From Mesorhizobium sp. M00.F.Ca.ET.216.01.1.1 (GTDB lineage: Bacteria > Pseudomonadota > Alphaproteobacteria > Rhizobiales > Rhizobiaceae), in assembly GCF_004010325.2 (NCBI RefSeq), contig NZ_SADR02000006.1, positions 124,001-188,000 of the forward strand: a DNA stretch of 64,000 bases. The letters run 5' to 3'. Below, piece by piece: positions 35,351 through 47,897 of this stretch (its first letter is position 1; each line of letters opens with the position of its first letter). A program made the translations under genes and the position numbers. The notes below the pieces were generated by a model that ran no database searches, was not told where the DNA came from, and saw only the letters and a program-made list of their open reading frames with translations.

Positions 35351-37024
35351 ATGCTCTCCAGACTGTCGATCCGCGATATCGTCCTGATCGAAAAGCTGGA
35401 TATCGACTTCCTGCCGGGCCTTTCGGTGCTGACCGGTGAGACCGGTGCCGGAAAATCCATCCTGCTCGACGCGCTGTCGCTGGCGCTTGGCGCCCGCGGC
35501 GACGCTTCGCTGGTGCGGCACGGCGCGGCACTGGGCCAGGTCATCGCCGTGTTCGATGTGCCGCGCAATCACCCGGCCCGCGCGCTGCTCGCCGAAAACG
35601 CCATCGAGGACGACGGCGACATTATCCTGCGCCGCCTGCAGACGGCGGATGGCCGCACCCGCGTCTTCGTCAACGACCAACCCTCCAGCGTGACGCTGAT
35701 GCGCGACGTCGGCCGCGCACTGGTCGAGATCCACGGCCAGCACGACGAGCGCGCCCTGGTCGACCCGGGCGCGCATCGCGAACTGCTTGACAGCTTCGGC
35801 GGTCATCTCGGCGCCGTCCGTGCCACCGGCGAGGCATGGCGCTACTGGCGCAACTGCGAGCAGGAATTGGCGCGGCACCGCGCCAAGGTGGAGGCGGCTG
35901 CGCGCGAGGCCGATTATCTGCGTGCCTCGGTCGCGGAACTGGCGAAGCTCGATCCCCAGCCCGGCGAGGAGACCGACCTTGCCGAATTGCGCGCCTCGAT
36001 GATGCGAGCGGAAAAGATCGCGTCGGAAATCCATGATGCGCAGGATGTGCTTTCGGGCCCATCCTCGCCATTGCCGCAACTGGCCAGCTTGTTGCGGCGG
36101 CTGCAGCGCAAGGTGACGGAAGCGCCGGGCCTGCTCGACGAGGTGGTCAAATCGCTCGATGAAGCGATGCTGTCGCTCGACGCGGCGCAGTCGGGTGTCG
36201 AAGCCGCACTTCGCGCCACCGAATATGACCCGCAACGGCTGGAGAAGGCGGAGGAGCGACTGTTTTCGTTGCGTGCCGCCTCACGCAAGCACGGCGTGGC
36301 GGTCGACGATCTGGCGCAGTTGCGCGACACCATGGCCGCCGACCTCGCCGATCTCGATGCCGGCGAGGAGCGCCTGCACGGGCTGGAGAAGCAGGCCGCT
36401 GCCGCGCGCGAAGCCTACGATATTTCCGCGGCGCAGCTGTCGTCGCTTCGCCATGCGGCAGCGGCCGGATTGACCAAGGCGGTGATGGCCGAACTGCCGG
36501 CACTGAAGCTCGAGCGGGCCGAGTTCATCGTCGAGATGACGAGCGACAGCGACAGCCGCATGGAAGAGGGCATCGACCAGGTCGAATTCTGGGTGCGCAC
36601 CAACCCCGGCACAAGACAGGGACCGATGATGAAGGTTGCCTCCGGCGGCGAGCTTTCGCGGTTCCTGCTGGCACTGAAGGTGGCGCTCGCCGACCGCGGC
36701 TCGGCGCCGACTTTGGTCTTCGACGAAATTGACACCGGGGTCGGCGGCGCCGTAGCCGACGCCATCGGCCAGCGGCTGGCGCGGCTGTCGAAGCGCGTGC
36801 AAGTGCTTTCGGTCACCCATGCGCCACAGGTGGCGGCGCGCGCGGCAACGCATTTTTTGATCTCCAAATCCGGCGGCGCCGACCGGGTCGCCACCGGCAT
36901 CGCCGAGATGGACCGCGCGGCGCGCCAGGAAGAGATCGCGCGCATGCTGGCCGGCGCCACCATCACCGACGAGGCGCGCGCGGCGGCCGAGCGGTTGCTT
37001 CGAGAAAACACCGCGGCGGCTTAA
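35351..37024 (+). CDS. recN: RecN, SMC-like DNA repair ATPase
   Basis: 557 residues. Walker A GETGAGKS is at 29-36, the signature SGGELS is at 431-436 and Walker B LVFDEIDTG is near 457. Long coiled-coil arms fill the middle. It acts in double-strand break repair. It starts 7 bp after bamD. Confidence 0.96.
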   Translation: MLSRLSIRDIVLIEKLDIDFLPGLSVLTGETGAGKSILLDALSLALGARGDASLVRHGAALGQVIAVFDVPRNHPARALLAENAIEDDGDIILRRLQTADGRTRVFVNDQPSSVTLMRDVGRALVEIHGQHDERALVDPGAHRELLDSFGGHLGAVRATGEAWRYWRNCEQELARHRAKVEAAAREADYLRASVAELAKLDPQPGEETDLAELRASMMRAEKIASEIHDAQDVLSGPSSPLPQLASLLRRLQRKVTEAPGLLDEVVKSLDEAMLSLDAAQSGVEAALRATEYDPQRLEKAEERLFSLRAASRKHGVAVDDLAQLRDTMAADLADLDAGEERLHGLEKQAAAAREAYDISAAQLSSLRHAAAAGLTKAVMAELPALKLERAEFIVEMTSDSDSRMEEGIDQVEFWVRTNPGTRQGPMMKVASGGELSRFLLALKVALADRGSAPTLVFDEIDTGVGGAVADAIGQRLARLSKRVQVLSVTHAPQVAARAATHFLISKSGGADRVATGIAEMDRAARQEEIARMLAGATITDEARAAAERLLRENTAAA

Positions 37025-37027
37025 AAA

Positions 37028-37046
37028 GAGTCCCTTTCCGGGACTC
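37028..37046. terminator. Hairpin just after recN, possible terminator
   Basis: GAGTCCC (37028-37034) pairs with GGGACTC (37040-37046) around TTTCC. It has no T tract on the recN side. Both arms are GANTC sites, and a third GAGTC lies at 37054. Confidence 0.4.
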
Positions 37047-37152
37047 GGAAGGCGAGTCAGGATATGGCTGCATCCCGCTGTTCAGGAATGATTTTTTCGC
37101 AAACCGGCTCCCCCTTGCCAAATCCTGATCTATAGTGGCGCGCCACTGTTAG

Positions 37153-40055
<2,903 letters not shown>

Positions 40056-40176
40056 ATCGCCGAAACGCCTGGTCTGCCTGGTGATCATTTCCGCTGAACG
40101 TTGGCTCAAGCGAATTGGTGTGACAAGGTAGGTGGCGCTCCCTACATACGGCCATCCGGGAAGGAGGAGGTGGTCG

Positions 40177-40905
40177 ATGTCGGCGGAAGCAATCTCCGAA
40201 AGGCGCGCAAAGAGTGATTTCTGGGACGGTGTGCGGCTCAGCATGCCCGTCGTGTTGGCGTCGGCGCCGTTTGCGCTGCTGTTCGGCGCCATCGCAGTCG
40301 ACAACGGATTTTCCGTGCTCGAGGCCTTCCTGATGAGCGCCATGGTGTTCGGCGGCGCCAGCCAGATGGTCGGCATCGAATTGTTCGGGCAGCATGTCGC
40401 GCCGTGGCTGATCGTGCTGTCGATCTTTGCCGTGAACTTCCGCCATGTGCTCTATTCCGCGGGCATCGGCCGGCGCATTGCGCACTGGCCTGTGGTGCAG
40501 CAGGCTATTGGCTATTTCGTGCTCACCGATCCGCAGTTCGCAGTGGCCGAGCGTAGGGCGGAGGCAGGCGAGACGGTTGGCTTCGCCTGGTATATGGGGC
40601 TCGGCTTGCCGGTCTATGTGTTCTGGGTGACCGAAAGCGCGCTCGGCGCGGTGTTCGGCAAGCTTATTCCCGATACCCACGCGCTCGGCATCGATTTCCT
40701 GCTGCCGATTTATTTTCTCGGCTTGGTCATGAGCTTTCGCAAGCGGCCGCTGTGGCTGCCGGTGATCATCGCCAGCGCGGCTGCGTCGATCATAGCCTAC
40801 AAGACGGTGGGGTCGCCCTGGCATGTCTCCATCGGCGCGATAGCCGGCGTGTTGCTCGCCGTCATCCTGCCGCCGCACCACAGCGGCGTGGAGACGCGAC
40901 CATGA
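40177..40905 (+). CDS. azlC: AzlC-like branched-chain amino acid exporter, large subunit
   Basis: 242 residues with five to seven membrane helices. FGGASQMVGIELFG and the early PVVLASAPFALLFG match AzlC. The ATG at 40177 follows AAGGAGGAGG. AzlC and AzlD together export leucine, valine or related compounds in other bacteria. It overlaps azlD by ATGA. Confidence 0.9.
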   Translation: MSAEAISERRAKSDFWDGVRLSMPVVLASAPFALLFGAIAVDNGFSVLEAFLMSAMVFGGASQMVGIELFGQHVAPWLIVLSIFAVNFRHVLYSAGIGRRIAHWPVVQQAIGYFVLTDPQFAVAERRAEAGETVGFAWYMGLGLPVYVFWVTESALGAVFGKLIPDTHALGIDFLLPIYFLGLVMSFRKRPLWLPVIIASAAASIIAYKTVGSPWHVSIGAIAGVLLAVILPPHHSGVETRP

Positions 40906-41198
40906 GCTCAACCTTCTGGATTATCGTCGCTGGTGCGATCGCGACCTATCTGACCCGCGTCGGCGGCCATCTGGTCATCTCACGCTTCGAAAACATCCAT
41001 CCGCGCGTCGAGGCCGGCCTGAACGCCGTGCCGGCGGCGGTGCTGACGACGCTGGTGGCGCCGGCGGCACTTGGCGCCGGGCCGGCGGAATGGGCGGCCT
41101 TGATCGTCGCCGGACTTGTGTCGCTGCGTGGCGGGCTGATGGCGATGTTCCTGGCCGGTGCTGCGGCGCTGATCCTTGCCAGGCAGTTCGTCGGCTGA
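40902..41198 (+). CDS. azlD: AzlD-like branched-chain amino acid exporter, small subunit
   Basis: 98 residues with three to four membrane helices (FWIIVAGAIATYLTRVGG at the start). It is the coupled partner of azlC. Confidence 0.88.
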   Translation: MSSTFWIIVAGAIATYLTRVGGHLVISRFENIHPRVEAGLNAVPAAVLTTLVAPAALGAGPAEWAALIVAGLVSLRGGLMAMFLAGAAALILARQFVG

Positions 41199-41276
41199 TC
41201 GACTTTGCCCTGGTTGAGTCCGTGCATGCGCTTGTCGCAGCGCCGACGAGCGCTGCGACCGACGTAATAGCTCCTG

Positions 41277-41444
41277 TCAGCCGCGCTTCTTGAATATCGA
41301 AGCGATCCGCATCACGCTCAGCCAAAGCGCCTCCGATCTCTCTTGATGGGCGCGACGCACCGCGCCGGCGTAAAGGGCCTCACGCTGCTTAGGCGTCAAT
41401 GCGCCAAGATCGATTGGCCAGCCGCCGAAGGGTTCAGGTGACAT
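41277..41444 (-). CDS. Small protein of unknown function, 55 residues
   Basis: The frame reads MSPEPFGGWPIDLGALTPKQ and continues to IFKKRG. AGGAG lies 6-10 bases before this ATG; a second ATG two codons upstream touches the AGGAG directly. It lies in the gap between azlD and the LysR gene on the opposite strand. It has a charged helical middle (QREALYAGAVRRAHQERSE). No family is recognised. Confidence 0.65.
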   Translation of the reverse strand: MSPEPFGGWPIDLGALTPKQREALYAGAVRRAHQERSEALWLSVMRIASIFKKRG

Positions 41445-41514
41445 TTCCATCTCCTGTGGTTGACCGCCCAGATCGGCGCCAACAACAGGCGATTTACGCG
41501 ATGCGTATCATCAG

Positions 41515-41542
41515 ATAAAATGAATAATTAAGATCGTTTTAT
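41515..41542. promoter_or_regulatory. Inverted repeat upstream of the LysR gene
   Basis: ATAAAA (41515-41520) and TTTTAT (41537-41542) form an AT-rich dyad 16 bp apart, ending 16 bp before the LysR start codon. It could be the autoregulatory site, though it does not show a clean T-N11-A core. Confidence 0.35.
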
Positions 41543-41558
41543 TCTCTGGGAGAGATGT

Positions 41559-42449
41559 ATGGATTTGGCCGATCTGCGCATCTTCCGCATGGTGGTGCGC
41601 GAGGGCGGTATCACCAGGGCGGCGGAAAAGCTGTTTCGCGTGCAGTCAAACGTGACCACCCGCATCCGGCAGCTCGAAGAGGACCTGGGCGTGCGGCTGT
41701 TTATCCGCGAAGGCAAGCGGCTGCAGCTGTCGCCAGCCGGCCAAAGGTTGATTGATTATGCGGACCGGTTGCTGGCGCTTGCCGAGGAAGCGCGAACGGC
41801 AGTGCTCGATCCGCGCCCACGCGGCACGCTGCGCCTTGGCGCCATGGAGAGCACCGCCGCGACCCGGCTTCCTGGCCTGCTCGCCGAGTACCACGCACGC
41901 TATCCCGACGTAGAGATCCAACTGCGCACCGGCAACCCGCAGGTTCTCGCGACCGCCATGCTTGCCGGCGAACTCGACGCCGCGCTCGCAGCCGAACCGA
42001 TCGCCGACGCTCCGTTCGAAAAGCAGGCTGCATTTCGCGAGGAGTTGGTCATTGTCTCGGCGGCATCGCGCAGTTCGGTCGAGGATCGCGGCGACATGCC
42101 CAAAACCATGATAGCCTTCGAGCATGGCTGCCCACATCGCAAGCGGCTGGAAGAATGGTATGCGCGCCGAGGGTTCATGGCCGAGCAAATCATCGAGCTC
42201 GGTTCATACCATGCCATGCTTGGTTGCGTGGCGGCTGGTATGGGCATAGCGCTGATGCCGAAAAGCGTGCTCGCGGGTTTCCCAGAGAGCGGCAGGCTGC
42301 AGGTGCATGAACTGCCCTCGGACGAAGACAGTGCTCTGACAGTATTGTTTTGGCGCAAGGGAGCCAGCTCTCCCAACGTCCAGGCTTTGCGGGAGCTGCT
42401 GGCGGAGCAAGGCTCCCCAAGCAAGGTTGCCGCCGCGGCTACTGCTTGA
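41559..42449 (+). CDS. LysR-family transcriptional regulator
   Basis: 296 residues. The winged helix-turn-helix is at 1-60 (LADLRIFRMVVREGGITRAA) and the effector domain starts near 88. GGGAGAG lies upstream. It is the next regulator after azlCD and may control export, but a small minus-strand gene separates them and the link is inferred. Confidence 0.9.
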   Translation: MDLADLRIFRMVVREGGITRAAEKLFRVQSNVTTRIRQLEEDLGVRLFIREGKRLQLSPAGQRLIDYADRLLALAEEARTAVLDPRPRGTLRLGAMESTAATRLPGLLAEYHARYPDVEIQLRTGNPQVLATAMLAGELDAALAAEPIADAPFEKQAAFREELVIVSAASRSSVEDRGDMPKTMIAFEHGCPHRKRLEEWYARRGFMAEQIIELGSYHAMLGCVAAGMGIALMPKSVLAGFPESGRLQVHELPSDEDSALTVLFWRKGASSPNVQALRELLAEQGSPSKVAAAATA

Positions 42450-44283
42450 GGTCGTGCGGCAGCGGCGCGGTTGCTGCCTCCAGCCAGGCCAGCGTCTCGC
42501 CGTCGAGCATTGGGCCGATCTCGGCCAGCACGCGCGCGTGGTATTGGTCGAGCCAATGCAGCTCATCGCGCGTTAGCAGGTCTGACCGCACCAGCCTGAC
42601 GTCGATGGGCGCCAGCGTCAAAGTCTCGAAGCCGTGCATGGCAATGTCGCCGCCCTCTATGGCCTCGGCCGGCGTCACCAGGACGAGGTTCTCGATGCGG
42701 ATGCCGTACGAGCCTTCCTTGTAATAACCGGGCTCGTTGGAGAGGATCATGCCGGCGAGCAGCTTTTCGGTGCCGGTCCTGGCAATGCGTTGCGGACCTT
42801 CATGCACCGCCAAATAGGAGCCGACACCATGGCCTGTGCCGTGGGCGAAGTCGCAGCCATGCCCCCATAACGCCAGCCGGGCGACTGCATCGATTTCCGA
42901 ACCACGCGTGCCTGGAGGAAAACGCAGCATGGAAATGCCGATCATGCCTTTCAGCACCAGCGTGAAGCGCTCGCGCATCTCCTCGGTCGGCTTGCCGATC
43001 GGCACGGTGCGGGTGATGTCGGTGGTGCCATCCTGATATTGTCCGCCGGAATCAAGCAGGAACAACTCGCCGTCCCCAAGCTTGCGACTGGTGGCACGGG
43101 ACACGCGGTAGTGCATGATGGCGCCGTTCGGGCCGGCGCCCGAGATGGTGTCGAAGGACACGTCGCGCAACGGCATCTGCGTTTCCTCGCCGGTGGCACG
43201 GCGGCACTCCTCGAGCTTGGTGACGACCGCGATCTCGTCGAGCTTGCCGGGCTTTTGCCGGTCCAGCCAGTAAAGCAGCTTGGCAACTGCGGCGCCGTCG
43301 CGGCGATGCGCGGCGCGGGTGCCATTGATCTCGGCCTGGTTTTTCGTCGCGCGCGGAATTCGGGCGGGGTCGGCCGTGGCAACGACGGTGCCGCCATTGT
43401 CCTCGACAAGCATTTTCAGCTTTTCCGCAGCCAGCACCGGGTCGAGTGCGATCCTGGCGCCGCCCTTGGCAAGAGCTGTGATTGCCGCTTCGAATTCGCT
43501 GGGGGTATGCAGTTCGACCAGTTGCGTCAGATAGGCGGCGACCGTGCGCGAGAACTTGCGCCGGTCCATGAAAAGCTGGTGCACGCCATCGGCGGCGAGC
43601 ACCGCAAAACCAAGCGCCAATGGCGTGTGCGGCACGTCGCCGCCACGGATGTTGAAGGCCCAGGCGATGGAGGAAGGGTCGGTCAGCACGGCGTGGGTGG
43701 CGCCGTCCTTGTCGATTGCCGCCGCCAGCCGCGCCAGCTTGTCCTTGGCCAGTTCACCGGCAAAGGCGATGGGATGAATCTCGACTGGCGCCAGCGGCGG
43801 CTCGGGCTGGTCCTGCCAGATAGCGTCGATGGGATTCTCTTCGAGCGGCACCAATTTCGCGCCGGACTTTTCGGCCGAGGCTTTCAGCGCCTTGACGTCA
43901 CCGAGCGTATGCAGCCACGGATCGAAACCGAGCCGCGCGCCCTTGCCGAGATTGTCCTTGATCCAGGCGGCAGGCGGATTGTCGACGAGGCTCTCGATCG
44001 AAAAAATGTCGAGATCGACCTCCTGGCGCACCTGCAGCGTATAGCGCCCGTCGACGAACATGAATGCACGGTCGGCGAGCACGATGGCAACGCCGGCGGA
44101 GCCGCTGAAGCCGGTCAGCCATTTCAGCCGCGCCGAGCGATCGGCGACATATTCGCCTTGGTGCTCGTCGGCGCGGGGCACAATGAAACCGTCCAAGCCG
44201 TTCGCCGCCAGCCATTGGCGCAATAGCGCCACACGCGGTTTGCCGACGGCCGGATCACCGGCGGAATCAAAGGTCTGGAACAT
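42439..44283 (-). CDS. Xaa-Pro aminopeptidase (aminopeptidase P)
   Basis: 614 residues, longer than E. coli PepP and like the eukaryote-type APP1 with three domains. Metal ligands fall in LLDSGG (about 409), TTDITRT (about 420), GTGHGVG (about 485), SNEPGYY (about 515) and IRIENL (about 530). It releases the N-terminal residue before proline. The start follows GAGGGAGAGG. It overlaps the end of the LysR gene by 11 bp, convergent. Confidence 0.93.
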   Translation of the reverse strand: MFQTFDSAGDPAVGKPRVALLRQWLAANGLDGFIVPRADEHQGEYVADRSARLKWLTGFSGSAGVAIVLADRAFMFVDGRYTLQVRQEVDLDIFSIESLVDNPPAAWIKDNLGKGARLGFDPWLHTLGDVKALKASAEKSGAKLVPLEENPIDAIWQDQPEPPLAPVEIHPIAFAGELAKDKLARLAAAIDKDGATHAVLTDPSSIAWAFNIRGGDVPHTPLALGFAVLAADGVHQLFMDRRKFSRTVAAYLTQLVELHTPSEFEAAITALAKGGARIALDPVLAAEKLKMLVEDNGGTVVATADPARIPRATKNQAEINGTRAAHRRDGAAVAKLLYWLDRQKPGKLDEIAVVTKLEECRRATGEETQMPLRDVSFDTISGAGPNGAIMHYRVSRATSRKLGDGELFLLDSGGQYQDGTTDITRTVPIGKPTEEMRERFTLVLKGMIGISMLRFPPGTRGSEIDAVARLALWGHGCDFAHGTGHGVGSYLAVHEGPQRIARTGTEKLLAGMILSNEPGYYKEGSYGIRIENLVLVTPAEAIEGGDIAMHGFETLTLAPIDVRLVRSDLLTRDELHWLDQYHARVLAEIGPMLDGETLAWLEAATAPLPHDLKQ

Positions 44284-44495
44284 GGTGGCCTCTCCCTCGG
44301 ATGCTCGCCGCGGACCGTAGCGCATGACCCCAAGAATCGGAATCGATTTTCGGAAGGAATCATCCGCAAATCCAAATGCTGCAGCGTCCTTCGCGCATAG
44401 ATGCCATGCAGAATCGGCGATTTCCAAAAAGGTCAGCAGACCTTACCTTTCCTGTGTGGAGGAACGAGTCTTATTGCCCTGCAAAGGAGACCATC

Positions 44496-44681
44496 ATGTC
44501 CACGATTTCAGCCAGACGCGGATTTTTCAGAAGCGCCATGAATGCCCTCATCGAAGCTCGCCAGCGCGAAGCGAGCCGATATGTGAACGGCATGCTGCTT
44601 GGCCTTGATGACGAGACACTGAAAGCTCACGGCTACGATCGCGAAGAACTGAAGAAGGCGGCAAACTCGCTCTACGTCTGA
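44496..44681 (+). CDS. DUF1127-like small basic protein
   Basis: 61 residues with AAAGGAGA before the ATG. ARRGFFRSAMNALIEARQREA followed by LGLDDETLKAHGYDREEL resembles the short Arg-rich proteins of rhizobia, some linked to phosphate and RNA regulation in related species. No function is assigned here. Confidence 0.75.
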   Translation: MSTISARRGFFRSAMNALIEARQREASRYVNGMLLGLDDETLKAHGYDREELKKAANSLYV

Positions 44682-44696
44682 GCGAATTACAGCGCC

Positions 44697-45569
44697 TCAC
44701 CGCTTGAGATGGATCGTCACCCAGCCCTCGCGATGCAAGGTCCTGACGTGGCGGAATTGCTGGCCGACATAGGCCGAGACTACCGCATCGCGCTGCCGGT
44801 CGAGAATGCCCGACAGGACGATCGAGCCGCCTAGGGCGGTGTGTTTTGCCATCTGCGGTGCCAGCCGCATCAGCGGCCGCGCCAGTATGTTGGCGACGAT
44901 GAGGTCGAAAGGCGCGCGCGCCGAAAAGATCGGATGGTGAAAGCCCGGCGCTGTCACCGTTTCGACGAGCGCCTTGACGTGGTTGAGGCGGGCATTGGCC
45001 GCCGCGACCTTGACGGCGACCGGATCGATGTCGGTCGCCAGCACCGGGATATGCGCGAGCTTGGCCAGAGCGATGGCCAGCACCGCGCTGCCGGTGCCGA
45101 GGTCGAGCGCGTTGCGCGGGTGCTCGCGCTGCACGACCTGCTCCAGCATTTCGAGGCAGCCGGCGGTGGTGCCGTGATGGCCGGTGCCGAAGGCGAGACC
45201 GGCCTCGATCTCAATGGCGAGTTCGCCGCTGTGACGCTTCCTGCGGTCATGCGCGCCATGAACGAAGAAGCGGCCGGCACGCACCGGCTTCAGCCCTTCA
45301 AGCGAGCGCGCCACCCAGTCAATGTCGGGCAGGGATTCGCGCTGGATCTGCTTCGATACGGCAAGACCGGCAAGGATGTCCTTCACCCGTGCCTCGACCG
45401 CATCGATGTCGCCATTGGCGTATAGCGACACTTCGTGGATGTCGCGATCCTCGTCGACCTCGAGGACGGCAAGAGGCAGGCCCTCGTCTTCGAAGGCCGT
45501 GTCAAGCGCCGCGAAAATACGGTCGGCTTCGAGCCTTCCGGCGATGAAATAGAGCCGCGTCTGGGTCAT
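44697..45569 (-). CDS. prmA: PrmA, ribosomal protein L11 methyltransferase
   Basis: 290 residues. [10 protein letters not shown] (126-135) is the PrmA signature and [12 protein letters not shown] (155-166) is the SAM loop. It trimethylates L11. It is 17 bp downstream of the Sco gene on the same strand. Confidence 0.94.
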   Translation of the reverse strand: MTQTRLYFIAGRLEADRIFAALDTAFEDEGLPLAVLEVDEDRDIHEVSLYANGDIDAVEARVKDILAGLAVSKQIQRESLPDIDWVARSLEGLKPVRAGRFFVHGAHDRRKRHSGELAIEIEAGLAFGTGHHGTTAGCLEMLEQVVQREHPRNALDLGTGSAVLAIALAKLAHIPVLATDIDPVAVKVAAANARLNHVKALVETVTAPGFHHPIFSARAPFDLIVANILARPLMRLAPQMAKHTALGGSIVLSGILDRQRDAVVSAYVGQQFRHVRTLHREGWVTIHLKR

Positions 45570-45586
45570 GAATGATGGCGGTCCCG

Positions 45587-46162
45587 TCAGCCCGCCGCCA
45601 GCCGCTTGAGCTTGGCGATGGCGGTGTCCGGGCTTTCGCCATAGGCGATGGTGCCGGCGAAATCACCCTTGGCGTCGAGCAGCAATACCGAGGCCGTATG
45701 GTCCATCGTGTAATCGCCGCCGCCCGTATCGACCTTCTTCCAGTAGATGCCGAAGGCCTTGGCCATGGCATGGACCTTGTCCGGATCGCCTGTGATGCCG
45801 ACGATGCGGTCGGAAAAATTACTGACATAGGCATTGATGACTTCGGGCGTGTCGCGTTCCGGGTCGACCGAGACGAAATAGGCACGCAGGTTCTTGCCGT
45901 CATCGCCCATCGTCTTCAACCAGCCCGCCAGTTCGAAGAGCGTGGTGGGACAGACTTCCGGGCAATGGGTGAAGCCAAAGAAGACGGCGCTCGGATGGCC
46001 GCGAAAGGCGGCTTCGGTGATCGGCGCGCCCTTCTGGTCGACCAGCGTGAAGGGCGCCCCGAACGGTTCGCCGCCATAATGGCCGCGATACCAGTCGAAG
46101 GTCAGCCAGCCGATGCCAGCCGCCATCAGGACGAGAATGCCGACCAGAATTGAACGCATCAT
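45587..46162 (-). CDS. Sco1/SenC-family copper chaperone
   Basis: 191 residues. An N-terminal membrane anchor (about 3-20) is followed by a thioredoxin fold with copper ligands Cys67 and Cys71 in CPEVC and His155 in MDHTAS. Sco proteins load the CuA centre of cytochrome c oxidase. Two ATGs and a TTG stand in a row at the start (46159, 46162, 46165). Confidence 0.92.
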   Translation of the reverse strand: MMRSILVGILVLMAAGIGWLTFDWYRGHYGGEPFGAPFTLVDQKGAPITEAAFRGHPSAVFFGFTHCPEVCPTTLFELAGWLKTMGDDGKNLRAYFVSVDPERDTPEVINAYVSNFSDRIVGITGDPDKVHAMAKAFGIYWKKVDTGGGDYTMDHTASVLLLDAKGDFAGTIAYGESPDTAIAKLKRLAAG

Positions 46163-46367
46163 CAATGGGTGTCCGTCATCATTTCATCGGGCGCCGGATC
46201 AGCGCCGTCCAAGCTCCGCTCGGCGAACACTCTTAACGGTTCGACGCCGCGCACGCAAAGATGTCGCGTTGCCGCAACCGGCATTACTGTCAGAAGGCGA
46301 TCTGCTTGCAAAGTGCTGCTACTCGCCCCACCTGAGGTCGGCAAAACTCGAATGCAGGAGGCTCCCT

Positions 46368-46856
46368 TTGCGAAAACTGCTCGGCGGCGCGTTGGCCGCA
46401 TGCCTTGTCGTCGGCGCTGGTGCCGCTGTTGCACAGGAGGTAGGCAAGGTCGGCGTCGACTGGCTCGGCAACGACATCATCGTCGAGGCGATCAAGGATC
46501 CGAAGGTGGAAGGCGTCACCTGCCACGTTTCCTATTTCGACCGCGGCGTTATCGATCGCCTGCAGAAGGGCAACTGGTTCGAAGATCCCTCCGATTCCTC
46601 GATCTCCTGCCGCCAGACCGGCCCGATCACCATCGGCGATATCGACACCAGCGAGGCCGGCGAGGAGGTGTTCAAGCAAGGCATCAGCCTGATCTGGAAG
46701 AAGCAGGTGGTGAACCGCATCTACGACCAGGCCAACGAGACGCTGATCTACCTGTCGCATTCGCGCCAGGTTCAGGACGGTTCGGCGAAGATGTCGGTCA
46801 CCACCGTGCCGCTCTATGGCCAGAACGTAGTGTGGAGCAACGGCAAGCCGAAATAG
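46368..46856 (+). CDS. creA: CreA family periplasmic protein
   Basis: 162 residues from a TTG start with GGAGG six bases upstream; no ATG suits. A signal peptide ends at AVA (22). The mature part (VGVDWLGNDIIVEAIKDPKV) and TCHVSYFDRG match CreA, an uncharacterised family with conserved Cys residues. Spacing to neighbours suggests a single gene. Confidence 0.88.
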   Translation: MRKLLGGALAACLVVGAGAAVAQEVGKVGVDWLGNDIIVEAIKDPKVEGVTCHVSYFDRGVIDRLQKGNWFEDPSDSSISCRQTGPITIGDIDTSEAGEEVFKQGISLIWKKQVVNRIYDQANETLIYLSHSRQVQDGSAKMSVTTVPLYGQNVVWSNGKPK

Positions 46857-46920
46857 ACCTGGACGATTCATCGATTGGTCCGGCTTGCGGGACTATTCGC
46901 GCGGGCGTAAAGCCGCCGAC

Positions 46921-47562
46921 ATGGACCGTCCTGAAAATCTTGGCCTGAAGGATCCCGAACCGCGTATCCATCCGACCGCGGAATTGAAGGCGTGCAAGCT
47001 CGGGCGCTATGCTGCGATCGGCGAGCGGGTCATCCTGCGCGAGGTGACGGTCGGCGACTTCTCCTATTTCGAGCGCCATGCCGAGGCGATCTACACGACG
47101 ATCGGAAAGTTCTGTTCGATCGCCGCCAACAGCCGCATCAATGCGCTGGAGCACCCGGTCGAGCGGGTGACCCAGCACAAGATTAGCTACCGGCCGAACG
47201 AATATTTTCGCTGGCTGGGCGTCGATGCGGCGTTCCGTGAGCGGCGGCAGGCAAAGTCGGTCATCATCGGCCACGATGTCTGGATCGGCCATGGCGCGGT
47301 GATCATGCCGGGGCTGACCATCGGCAATGGCGCGATTATCGGCGCCAATGCGGTGGTGACGCGCAACGTCCCGGCCTATGCGATTGTTGCCGGCGTGCCC
47401 GCCAGGCAATTGCGCCGGCGCTTCGCCGCAGACATTGCCGCGCGGATAGAGCGTCTTGCCTGGTGGGACTGGCCGCCTGAAAGACTGGCCAAGGCAATCC
47501 CTGACATGCAGGCCTTGCCGATAGAAGCCTTCCTCGACCGCTGGGAAAACGAAGTCCTCTGA
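46921..47562 (+). CDS. Left-handed beta-helix (hexapeptide) acyltransferase
   Basis: 213 residues. Hexapeptide turns occur across 25-165 (IGHDVWIGHGAVIMPGLTIG, IIGANAVVTRNVPAYAIVAGVPA). The layout is close to the hexapeptide transferase found in phosphonate metabolism clusters and to xenobiotic (Vat-type) acetyltransferases. No phn genes are nearby, so substrate is unknown. No clear ribosome binding site precedes the ATG at 46921. Confidence 0.83.
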   Translation: MDRPENLGLKDPEPRIHPTAELKACKLGRYAAIGERVILREVTVGDFSYFERHAEAIYTTIGKFCSIAANSRINALEHPVERVTQHKISYRPNEYFRWLGVDAAFRERRQAKSVIIGHDVWIGHGAVIMPGLTIGNGAIIGANAVVTRNVPAYAIVAGVPARQLRRRFAADIAARIERLAWWDWPPERLAKAIPDMQALPIEAFLDRWENEVL

Positions 47563-47897
47563 TCCGATACGGGCGTACATGCCGCCAAGTGGCCGGGTGA
47601 CCGTCAGCCTATCGAAACGACCGTGCTCCGCGCTCTCCGGGAAGAAACCCCCTTCCGCCATGCGGGGGTGGCGCAGCGGAAGGGGCTGGAGGTAAACCGC
47701 CGTGAAGCGGAAGGAACAGGCGTTCCTTGCCTGCACGGGAACTATGGCAACAAACTTATAAGGTGTTTTCCCTACGCTTACCCTTTTCGCGTGTATCCAA
47801 TTGTATCCGGGAAATACCCGTCGACAGGGAACCGGGAGCGGCCGCCGGCTGTTTCTTCTAACGCAACGAGTTCAGCTGTGGCCGCCGGGTTTTTTCG
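47563..47897 (+). other. 335-bp gap with two strong hairpins, no supported gene
   Basis: CCCCTTCCGC (47649-47658) pairs with GCGGAAGGGG (47676-47685), with a competing CCCCC/GGGGG pairing inside the loop. AAGGAAC (47711-47717) pairs with GTTCCTT (47722-47728). A reading frame at 47623-47901 has no protein-like composition. This may be a structured leader or a small RNA. Confidence 0.4.
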
